A DNA stretch of 6,193 bases, from the NCBI GenBank assembly GCA_945788545.1, contig CALZMK010000099.1:1-6193 (forward strand). The letters run 5' to 3'. This DNA is from an uncultured Prevotella sp. (GTDB lineage: Bacteria > Bacteroidota > Bacteroidia > Bacteroidales > Bacteroidaceae). The translations under genes were made by a program, and so were the position numbers. Below, piece after piece: positions 1 to 6,193 of this stretch (its first letter is position 1; each line of letters starts with the position of its first letter). The notes beneath the pieces were generated by a model. It did no database searches. It saw only the letters and a list, made by a program, of their open reading frames with translations, and was not told where the DNA came from.

Positions 1-164
1 TCCTCCAACACATTCTTTATATGTCGTGAGATAGTGGACTTATTACGCTGAAACAACTCTGCCATCTGGTCAAGTGAGAGCCAGACAGTATCGTTTTGCA
101 GCTTCACCTCTATCTGTGAATCACCGTCAGGAGTCTGATATAATAGAAATTGTCCTTTATCCAT
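1..164 (-). CDS. RhuM-family protein, N-terminal 54 codons only (cut by window edge)
   Basis: Reading leftward from an ATG at 162-164, the frame stays open to the window edge. The fragment begins MDKGQFLLYQTPDGDSQIEV and continues with a helix-turn-helix-like stretch: DTVWLSLDQMAELF at residues 25-38, then NKSTISRHIKNVLE at 41-54. This is the characteristic start of the virulence RhuM family, named after a gene of Salmonella pathogenicity island 3. These proteins have a DNA-binding-like N-terminus, an unknown biochemical role, and often lie in accessory regions. The start is chosen because the family begins a few residues before the DGxxxIEV segment, and an A-rich tract (AAGAAAAGAATAACA) precedes this ATG, as is usual in Bacteroidota. 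The C-terminal part and everything downstream are missing, so neighbours such as restriction-modification genes cannot be assessed. Family assignment is by recognition of the N-terminus only. Confidence 0.8.
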   Translation of the reverse strand, partial: MDKGQFLLYQTPDGDSQIEVKLQNDTVWLSLDQMAELFQRNKSTISRHIKNVLE

Positions 165-242
165 TGTTATTCTTTTCTTCTTAGCTTTTCTATCAGGTCA
201 TTTACAATTCTTGCTCCATATAGAATATAATGTCGCTTGATG

Positions 243-250
243 CAAATATA
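243..250 (-). promoter_or_regulatory. Candidate -7 element for the RhuM-family gene
   Basis: On the minus strand the octamer TATATTTG matches the Bacteroidota -7 consensus TAnnTTTG exactly. It would start transcription near 236, giving a leader of about 70 nt. No clear TTTG lies at the -33 position; the nearest T-rich word is TTTTC, too close at 263-267. The element sits at the end of a TA dinucleotide run (247-256), so a chance match is possible. Confidence 0.4.
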
Positions 251-361
251 TATATATTCTCCGAAAATCCACCATTCTCCACGTTAAATAAAGGGAAATA
301 TGGCATACCCCCCGATCACAAGTTCACCAGAAAAGCCAATATCCAACAGGTTTGCAGATAC

Positions 362-401
362 AAAAAAATCCTCCATAATCGCTATAAGGATTATGGAGGA
401 T
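362..401 (-). terminator. Intrinsic terminator of the scaffold/GGGtGRT operon
   Basis: Minus-strand RNA forms a perfect 13-bp stem (389-401 with 368-380) around the 8-nt loop CTTATAGC, followed at once by a run of six U (367-362). It lies 33 nt past the stop codon of the GGGtGRT gene. It ends the two-gene operon and insulates the RhuM-family gene, which then needs its own promoter. Confidence 0.93.
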
Positions 402-433
402 AATATTATGTAAATATCTTATGAACAAGATAA

Positions 434-1447
434 TTACTTCTTGTTGAGGGCGAGGTCGATAGCTACGGCGATAGCCACTGTAGCACCTACCATCGGGTTG
501 TTACCCATACCCAGGAAGCCCATCATCTCTACGTGGGCAGGAACTGAAGAAGAACCTGCGAACTGAGCGTCAGAGTGCATACGGCCCATGGTGTCGGTCA
601 TACCGTAAGAAGCAGGACCAGCAGCCATGTTGTCTGGGTGAAGAGTACGTCCGGTACCACCACCTGAAGCCACTGAGAAGTAAGGCTTGCCGGCAGCGAG
701 ACGCTCCTTCTTGTATGTACCGGCTACCGGGTGCTGGAAACGTGTCGGGTTTGTAGAGTTACCGGTGATGGAAACGTCTACATCCTCGCTCCAGTTGATA
801 GCCACACCCTCGCGAACGTCGTTTGCACCGTAGCAGTTCACCTTTGCACGTGGACCGTCAGAGTAAGCGATGCGGTTAACGACCTTCAGCTCGCCAGTGT
901 AGTAGTCGAATTCTGTCTGTACGTATGTGAAACCGTTGATACGGCTGATGATCATGGCAGCGTCCTTGCCGAGACCGTTGAGGATAACGCGCAGAGGATT
1001 CTTGCGAACCTTGTTTGCCATCTCAGCAATCTTGATGGCACCCTCAGCGGCAGCGAATGACTCGTGGCCGGCGAGGAATGCGAAACACTGTGTCTCCTCG
1101 CGGAGCAGACGTGCAGCGAGGTTACCGTGGCCAAGACCAACCTTACGGTCGTCGGCAACAGAACCAGGGATGCAGAATGCCTGCAGACCCACGCCGATAG
1201 CCTCTGCACAATCAGCAGCAGTCTTGCAGCCGCGCTTGATGGCGATGGCAGCACCGCAAACGTATGCCCACTTTGCATTCTCGAAGCAGATACGCTGAGT
1301 GTCCTCACACATCTGATAAGGATCAACACCTGCAGCCTCGCAAATCTCGTTAGCCTCTTCTACGCTCTTGATACCCTCAGCGTTGAGGGCAGCGAGAACC
1401 TGCGCCTCGCGACGCTCCTGACTTTCGTAACTTACTTTTCTAATCAT
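434..1447 (-). CDS. GGGtGRT-family protein
   Basis: A 337-residue protein with the motif that names its family, GGGTGRT, at residues 262-268 inside SVASGGGTGRTLHPDNMAAG. The family is conserved in anaerobic bacteria such as Bacteroidales and Clostridia, and no enzymatic activity is established as far as I know. Seen here: no signal peptide, a Cys-rich N-terminal half (Cys36, 47, 54, 64, 74, 80, 92 and 121), a GLGHGNLAARLL segment at 104-115, and a glycine-rich, hydrophobic C-terminus (310-334). It is probably cytoplasmic. It is the second gene of an operon, 17 nt after an IscU/NifU-like scaffold gene, and the two families commonly occur side by side. An Fe-S or metal-related role is therefore inferred from context, not from catalytic residues. 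The ATG at 1445-1447 is supported by an AAGGAG ribosome-binding site. The frame is intact and ends at a strong terminator. Confidence 0.9.
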   Translation of the reverse strand: MIRKVSYESQERREAQVLAALNAEGIKSVEEANEICEAAGVDPYQMCEDTQRICFENAKWAYVCGAAIAIKRGCKTAADCAEAIGVGLQAFCIPGSVADDRKVGLGHGNLAARLLREETQCFAFLAGHESFAAAEGAIKIAEMANKVRKNPLRVILNGLGKDAAMIISRINGFTYVQTEFDYYTGELKVVNRIAYSDGPRAKVNCYGANDVREGVAINWSEDVDVSITGNSTNPTRFQHPVAGTYKKERLAAGKPYFSVASGGGTGRTLHPDNMAAGPASYGMTDTMGRMHSDAQFAGSSSVPAHVEMMGFLGMGNNPMVGATVAIAVAIDLALNKK

Positions 1448-1457
1448 GTCTTTGTTT

Positions 1458-1463
1458 CTCCTT
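1458..1463 (-). promoter_or_regulatory. Shine-Dalgarno of the GGGtGRT gene
   Basis: AAGGAG on the minus strand lies 10 nt before the ATG at 1445-1447 and starts within 2 nt of the upstream gene's stop codon. A clear Shine-Dalgarno is less usual in this phylum, whose starts mostly have A-rich leaders. It fixes the start codon and suggests efficient re-initiation after the upstream gene. Confidence 0.75.
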
Positions 1464-1464
1464 A

Positions 1465-2166
1465 TTATTCTTTACGTGGATCAATAGCTTTAACAACTCC
1501 CTGCTCGGCGGTGGTGCGTCCGTAAGAGCCTGTGAACTTCTTCACTGCCTCGTTGGCGTCCATACCGTTCTTGATGGCCTCCATCATCTTGCCCAGGTGT
1601 ACATACTCGTAACCGCAAACCTGGTTGTCCTTGTCGAGGAACTGGCGTGTGATATATCCCTCGGTGAGCTCGAGGTAGCGTGTGCCCTTGGCAACAGTAC
1701 CGTAGAGAGTACCAGTCTGTGAGCGGAGTCCCTTGCCGAGGTCCTCAAGACCGGCACCGATTGTCAGACCACCCTCAGAGAATGCACTCTGTGTGCGTCC
1801 GTAAACGATCTGCAGGAAGAGTTCGCGCATGGCAGTGTTGATGGCGTCGCAAACGAGGTCTGTGTTGAGAGCCTCGAGGATTGTCTTGCCTGGCAGGATT
1901 TCTGATGCCATGGCAGCAGAGTGGGTCATACCCGTGCAACCGATAGTCTCAACGAGAGCCTCCTGGATAACGCCGTCCTTAACGTTGAGAGACAGCTTGC
2001 AGGCGCCCTGCTGAGGAGCACACCAACCCACACCGTGTGTGTAGCCGGAGATGTCTTTGATTTCTTTAGCATAAACCCATTTTCCTTCCTCTGGGATAGG
2101 AGCTGGTCCGTGGTTTGGGCCTTTGGCCACAACGCACATGTTCTTTACTTCTGTTGAATAAATCAT
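1465..2166 (-). CDS. IscU/NifU-like iron-sulfur cluster scaffold protein
   Basis: A 233-residue protein with an IscU-type core. Three cysteines line up with the cluster-binding cysteines of IscU. Cys56 (GACKLSLNVKDG) corresponds to the ACGD cysteine, Cys77 (ETIGCTGMTHSA) to the GCGS cysteine, and Cys106 (NTDLVCDAINTA) to the HCSxLAxxAI cysteine. The Asp that follows the first cysteine in true IscU/NifU is absent (ACKL instead of ACGD), so the chemistry may differ. Cys11 and Cys49 are additional cysteines before the core. The N-terminus (residues 17-48, NHGPAPIPEEGKW onward) and the region after about residue 125 extend beyond the usual 125-130-residue scaffold. Bacterial annotation usually calls this family an Fe-S assembly scaffold; its client and sulfur donor are unknown. 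No cysteine desulfurase is in the window. It is the first gene of an operon with the GGGtGRT gene. The ATG at 2164-2166 lies in an A/T-rich leader without a Shine-Dalgarno. Confidence 0.87.
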   Translation of the reverse strand: MIYSTEVKNMCVVAKGPNHGPAPIPEEGKWVYAKEIKDISGYTHGVGWCAPQQGACKLSLNVKDGVIQEALVETIGCTGMTHSAAMASEILPGKTILEALNTDLVCDAINTAMRELFLQIVYGRTQSAFSEGGLTIGAGLEDLGKGLRSQTGTLYGTVAKGTRYLELTEGYITRQFLDKDNQVCGYEYVHLGKMMEAIKNGMDANEAVKKFTGSYGRTTAEQGVVKAIDPRKE

Positions 2167-2172
2167 AATGTT

Positions 2173-2188
2173 ATTATAATATTATAAT
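2173..2188. promoter_or_regulatory. 16-bp AT palindrome immediately upstream of the scaffold gene
   Basis: ATTATAATATTATAAT is two tandem copies of the self-complementary octamer ATTATAAT. It ends 6 bp before the ATG of the scaffold gene. It could be a repressor operator (NATWAT-type hexamers, as in Fur boxes, occur in it) or simply an AT-rich translation-initiation leader. The sequence fact is certain; the function is not. Confidence 0.35.
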
Positions 2189-2215
2189 GTATTGTGTCTC
2201 ACTAATACCTTCTCG

Positions 2216-2227
2216 ATTATCGATAAT
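2216..2227. repeat. 12-bp perfect palindrome in the operon leader
   Basis: ATTATCGATAAT is fully self-complementary and lies about 50 bp upstream of the scaffold start codon. Its size and position suit a dimeric regulator's operator, but no regulator can be named from sequence alone. Confidence 0.4.
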
Positions 2228-2396
2228 GCAGTTTTCGATTTGTCGTTGTTGTCGTTTCCCGATCTGTCGATGATGCCGTCTGCCGGCTTGTAGCTAATAC
2301 CGTTTCGAGTCTTGTCATGCCGTTTCCGTTTCCGTGGTTGGCAAACATGGCTCGCTCTGGAGCTGCCACGATAACGGTATGGCTCTTTTTACGTGG

Positions 2397-2404
2397 CAAA
2401 ATTA
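2397..2404 (-). promoter_or_regulatory. Candidate -7 element for the scaffold/GGGtGRT operon
   Basis: TAATTTTG on the minus strand fits TAnnTTTG exactly. No TTTG is found 19-21 nt further upstream (the sequence there is ACGG), so the promoter is incomplete. If it is used, the transcript has a leader of about 220 nt. The rest of the 2170-2540 stretch has no credible gene. It holds inverted repeats (TGCCACG 2364-2370 with CGTGGCA 2392-2398; ATACCGTT 2297-2304 with AACGGTAT 2373-2380; CACTA 2458-2462 with TAGTG 2465-2469). Confidence 0.35.
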
Positions 2405-2544
2405 CAAAGAAAATCTGATATACCCCGTACCCTTATGTAAATATTTTATGTCATTCACACTATTTAGTGAGGTTTGTCAATCCATAGTGCTGACTTTGTC
2501 AAGACGGGTTTGCAAAGTGGGCGTTATCGGCTGTAGAAATGAAT

Positions 2545-2578
2545 AATCCCCGTGGCGTCTTTCGATGCCACGGGGATT
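2545..2578 (-). terminator. GC-rich hairpin ending the 489-residue exported-protein gene
   Basis: A perfect 12-bp stem (2567-2578 with 2545-2556; arm AATCCCCGTGGC) starts 28 nt after the stop codon. Beyond one A-C mismatch the minus-strand stem continues with two more pairs and closes with a C-GAAA-G tetraloop, a stable GNRA-type fold. The tail ATTATTCATTTCT is only moderately U-rich, so it could also be a transcript-stabilising 3' hairpin. It separates this gene from the operon to its left. Confidence 0.8.
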
Positions 2579-2606
2579 GTATTGGATGTTAGTCTGGTCT
2601 ATGTCA

Positions 2607-4076
2607 TTATCTTGCTATGCGTACGCTCTTTGTCTCAGAGCCGTTGCTCATCTGGAGGATGAATACGCCGTGCTTGCCGCTACCGATGTTGTTGTTCATA
2701 GCGCCCTTCTCTACGCAGCGTCCCTGCAGGTCGAAGAGAGAGTATGTGGTGAAGCCTTCAGCGTTAGCCTTCACTGTGTCGATAGCGTCAACTTCGCCAA
2801 CCTTTGTGAAGTCTGAGTAAACAGTGCGCTGGTGTGGAGTGTAGTTTACAGTGCCGTCCTCGAGAACCTTGTTGAAGAAATCGAATGAGTAAGCCACGAT
2901 CTCTGTCTGGTAGTCATAGGCAGCATCGTATGTGTAAACGTCCTTGTGGGCATAGTAGAGTTCGATTGGAGAGCCGTATCCGCATCCCCACTGCTCATCG
3001 CCACACTTCACGCCTTTTTCATTGTAGTAGTAAACATACTTGCTCAATGAAATCTCATCTGCGCCTTTCTCTCCGTCGCCGTTCTTATCCCACCAGCTTT
3101 CGTCATAGTAGTAGTAAGAACCGTTATCGTCAATTAGCTTGTTTGTCATGACGTCACTGCCAGATCCGTCGAGGTATGTATAATTAGCTACATACTCAGG
3201 ATACTTCTCACCGTATGTAATTACATAGTCACCGTAGTCCACACCGCGATAATTGAATCTGTATTCAGTAGCGCGGCAATTGCCCATACGGAAGTTGTCG
3301 TTTATGTTCACGAACTGGTCGTCACACTCTTGCCATTTCAAGTTATGGAATCTCCTAATCTCGCCCAATACGTTTGCCTGTGCGTCATTGTCCCATATCT
3401 GGTCCTCCATCACCACTGATGAAGGATGGCCGGTAGCCTCGTCGTATGTAGGAGTGATACGCTGGTTGATATACTCCTTCTTCATGTCATTGTATCTGTA
3501 GTTCACATACAGAGTCACGCGGCCCTTGTCGTCGCGGGTAATCTCTGTGCGGAAGCAGTTCTCTGGAGACATCTTGGTGAGCTGCTTTGTCACGACGCTG
3601 TATTCATACATCATGGCACCAGTCTGTAGACCCTTCACCACGTTGTCCCAAGTCTTCTCGATTTTCCAGTCGCCCTTCCATGTCTCTTTGTCGCCGCTGT
3701 ATTCAAAGAGTACGAGCGTCTCGTTTCCGTCCTCGTCATACTCGTATGTGTAGCGCGAATATTTCTGGTTTGCAACCTCAGCCTTAGGGTCGTAGCTGAG
3801 CTTTGTCTTCACGCGGCCCTTCTCGTCGTAGGTGTAAGTGTACTCCTCGGCTGCCTCTTCTGCCCATCCGTCGTCTTTGTCGTTTCTGTAGAAGATCTGC
3901 TCCTTAGCAGGGCGCATGATGTCAGAAACCGCCTTCTTGGCTACCGGGCTCTGTGCTGGAGCGTAAACACCTGATACACTCTCAAGTGAGATGCGCTGGT
4001 TCTGTACAGGGTTCTGTGCATTTGCAGATTGTGCAGCGAAGATGGCCGCGAACGAAAGTAAAGTAAATATTCTCAT
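2607..4076 (-). CDS. Exported YD-repeat-like protein with T9SS-type C-terminal sorting domain
   Basis: A 489-residue secreted or surface protein of unknown specific function. Residues 1-20 are a signal peptide (MRIFTLLSFAAIFAAQSANA). Predicted cleavage after ANA leaves Gln21 first, as in many exported Bacteroidota proteins whose N-terminal Gln is cyclised. The body (about 75-400) is rich in Tyr and Asp and has loose repeats of the form YxYDExGR. Examples are at 79-89 (YTYTYDEKGRV), 109-119 (YTYEYDEDGNE), 178-188, 207-217 and 346-355. They resemble the YD/Rhs or DUF3836-like beta-strand repeats. Residues 330-341 (DKNGDGEKGADE) match a canonical EF-hand calcium loop except for Lys at position 8. 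The last 55 residues carry a T9SS type A signature: YSLFDLQGRCVEKG at 445-458, GVFILQMSNG at 470-479, and a basic end KSVRIAR. This predicts outer-membrane secretion by the type IX machinery, whose genes are not in the window. It is monocistronic, with its own promoter and terminator. The ATG lies in an A/T-rich leader. Confidence 0.85.
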   Translation of the reverse strand: MRIFTLLSFAAIFAAQSANAQNPVQNQRISLESVSGVYAPAQSPVAKKAVSDIMRPAKEQIFYRNDKDDGWAEEAAEEYTYTYDEKGRVKTKLSYDPKAEVANQKYSRYTYEYDEDGNETLVLFEYSGDKETWKGDWKIEKTWDNVVKGLQTGAMMYEYSVVTKQLTKMSPENCFRTEITRDDKGRVTLYVNYRYNDMKKEYINQRITPTYDEATGHPSSVVMEDQIWDNDAQANVLGEIRRFHNLKWQECDDQFVNINDNFRMGNCRATEYRFNYRGVDYGDYVITYGEKYPEYVANYTYLDGSGSDVMTNKLIDDNGSYYYYDESWWDKNGDGEKGADEISLSKYVYYYNEKGVKCGDEQWGCGYGSPIELYYAHKDVYTYDAAYDYQTEIVAYSFDFFNKVLEDGTVNYTPHQRTVYSDFTKVGEVDAIDTVKANAEGFTTYSLFDLQGRCVEKGAMNNNIGSGKHGVFILQMSNGSETKSVRIAR

Positions 4077-4209
4077 AAGCTTAAATTTATTTAGTTGATA
4101 ATTTAATCAGTTGTTGTATGTTTCTCTCTAACGTTTCCTTTCTTGCAATTTGTACTGTTTTTTCATCTTTCCTCATTGCAATTTTGCTTCTTGAATAACG
4201 TTCCGCTTG

Positions 4210-4241
4210 CAAAAGTCGAGATATTTTTTGAGATGTACAAA
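4210..4241 (-). promoter_or_regulatory. Predicted promoter of the exported-protein gene
   Basis: On the minus strand TTTG (4238-4241) is followed after exactly 20 nt by GACTTTTG (4210-4217), one base off TAnnTTTG. Spacing and composition fit a Bacteroidota -33/-7 promoter. Transcription would start near 4203 and leave a leader of roughly 125 nt before the ATG at 4076. The leader is A-rich and holds copies of the palindrome TTGCAA. Confidence 0.55.
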
Positions 4242-4328
4242 TAAAATTCAAAAAATATTAGATAAAAATTGGCAATACGATTAAAATCTTTCTTTTAAAG
4301 TGTCAAATTGATAACCTTTTATTATATG

Positions 4329-4368
4329 TAAAAACTCCCCATACGGCATGAAGCGCAATATGGGGAGT
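4329..4368 (-). terminator. Intrinsic terminator of trpS
   Basis: A perfect 10-bp stem (4359-4368 with 4334-4343; first arm ACTCCCCATA) with a 15-nt loop is followed on the minus strand by UUUU and then an AU-rich tract. It lies 67 nt past the trpS stop codon. The intervening 3' untranslated stretch includes a run of nine A (minus strand, 4380-4388). No gene fits there. Confidence 0.88.
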
Positions 4369-4435
4369 ATCGTGGTGTCTTTTTTTTTGTCAGGATTGCG
4401 TTCCGATGATTGCTCCTTAGCCTCTCGGTCCGCAA

Positions 4436-5788
<1,353 letters not shown>

Positions 5789-5974
5789 TTACAGCTTTTA
5801 GTACACTGCTCTTTAGTGGTCTTGTTACTGTGTCTCCTGACTTGAAATTGATGACACTATCCCTGACGGAGAGACAGGGAGCAATGATGGTGACTATAGA
5901 ATTGCTATTTCACTAAAAAATCGTCAAAACTGTCAGATTGTCTGGTTTTTTCATGTAGTGCTTTGATATTCAGG

Positions 5975-6010
5975 CAGTTGGCTGTCAGACAACTGTCAGG
6001 CAATTGTCTG
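5975..6010. repeat. Overlapping inverted repeats (mutually exclusive hairpins)
   Basis: CAGTTG (5975-5980) pairs with CAACTG (5990-5995), while CAGACAA (5986-5992) pairs with TTGTCTG (6004-6010). The arms overlap at 5990-5992, so only one hairpin can form at a time. A related copy of the right part, ACTGTCAGATTGTCTGG, lies at 5929-5945; the copy here (5992-6011) has three extra bases in the middle. Confidence 0.6.
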
Positions 6011-6035
6011 GATGGTTTGCTGATGAGAGGAAGTA

Positions 6036-6066
6036 TCAGATGGCAGGAATTCAGATGGCAGGAATT
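6036..6066. repeat. Tandem duplication, 15-bp unit x2
   Basis: CAGATGGCAGGAATT occurs at 6037-6051 and again at 6052-6066 with no mismatch; the preceding T is also shared. The exact identity suggests a recent slippage event or a small variable tandem repeat in non-coding DNA. Confidence 0.9.
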
Positions 6067-6121
6067 GCATGTGTTGGCAGAATCCAGAAAACAGGAATAT
6101 GGATATTACAACATTAACTAA

Positions 6122-6187
6122 TTGGGCAGCCGTCTGGTGCATTTTCTGCCCAAGTGGGGCAAGCAGCGTGCCCAAGTGGGGCAAGCA
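6122..6187. repeat. 22-bp tandem repeat with internal dyad, plus adjoining inverted copy
   Basis: TGCCCAAGTGGGGCAAGCA is present at 6147-6165 and 6169-6187, a period of 22 bp. Each unit contains a small dyad, TGCCC-AAGTG-GGGCA. The left end also pairs with an inverted partner: TTGGGCAG (6122-6129) is the reverse complement of CTGCCCAA (6146-6153). The array reaches within 6 bp of the window edge and may continue beyond it. Confidence 0.85.
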
Positions 6188-6193
6188 CGTTGC

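Noticed and set aside
731..1525. Plus-strand ORFs of 109-153 codons opposite the GGGtGRT and scaffold genes
   Set aside because: They are antisense shadows of well-supported coding regions and show no domain signatures.
2217..2399. A 60-residue minus-strand ORF (PRKKSHTVIV...) ahead of the scaffold gene
   Set aside because: It starts with TTG inside the candidate -7 box, has low-complexity Thr/Arg content, and overlaps the palindrome-rich leader. It is probably non-coding.
2334..2546. A 70-residue plus-strand ORF between the exported-protein gene and the operon
   Set aside because: It has a GTG start, no recognisable domain, and runs into the terminator stem of the minus-strand gene.
4380..4388. 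The nine-T run (plus strand) as a second terminator tail
   Set aside because: It follows the hairpin only at a distance of 11 nt and lies on the plus strand, where no gene ends. On the transcribed minus strand it is an A-run in the trpS 3' untranslated region.
5919..5960. Tiny minus-strand peptide MKKPDNLTVLTIF
   Set aside because: Thirteen codons with no downstream gene to couple to and no conserved feature; expected by chance.
5929..6187. A CRISPR array among the repeats on the right
   Set aside because: Repeat units differ in length and sequence, and no regular spacers of 30-40 bp lie between identical repeats.
5996..6193. Minus-strand open frame from the right edge to a TGA at 5996-5998 (about 65 codons)
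   Set aside because: It has only a TTG start inside the window, crosses the 15-bp and 22-bp repeats, and shows no recognisable motif. It could still be the tail of a gene beyond the edge, but nothing supports this.
6099..6193. Plus-strand frame MDITTLTNWAAVW... running off the right edge
   Set aside because: Only 31 codons are visible, much of it repeat sequence, with a poor ribosome-binding context and no family resemblance.

Overview
The window looks like Bacteroidota chromosome, most likely Bacteroidales and probably Prevotellaceae. The protein sequences read like that group. Three of the proposed promoters resemble the Bacteroidota type (a -33 TTTG about 20 nt from a -7 TAnnTTTG). Start codons are often preceded by A-rich sequence rather than a Shine-Dalgarno. 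One exported protein carries a C-terminal domain like type IX secretion cargo. The genus call is inference; no rRNA or tRNA is present.

All recognisable genes lie on the minus strand, so transcription runs right to left in at least four separate units. From the right edge: 5770-6193 is a gene-free stretch with short tandem and inverted repeats. Next comes trpS (4436-5524), with a predicted promoter about 200 nt upstream and a leader that holds a hairpin with a U-run and a 52-codon upstream ORF. A strong terminator (4334-4368) follows it. Then comes a 489-residue exported protein with YD-like repeats, one EF-hand-like loop and a T9SS-type C-terminus (2607-4076), with its own promoter and a GC-rich terminator. 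To its left is a two-gene operon: a NifU/IscU-like Fe-S scaffold protein (1465-2166) and a GGGtGRT-family protein (434-1447), separated by 17 nt and closed by a textbook terminator (368-401). At the left edge is the first 54 codons of a RhuM-family protein (1-164), possibly the start of an accessory locus outside the window.

The genes do not form a single pathway. trpS is housekeeping. The two-gene operon is a conserved but poorly understood pair with an apparent Fe-S link. The 489-residue protein is a cell-surface or secreted product of unknown role. No complete novel system is visible. The most interesting parts are the non-coding leaders (trpS, the Fe-S-like operon, the exported protein) and the repeat cluster running into the right edge.
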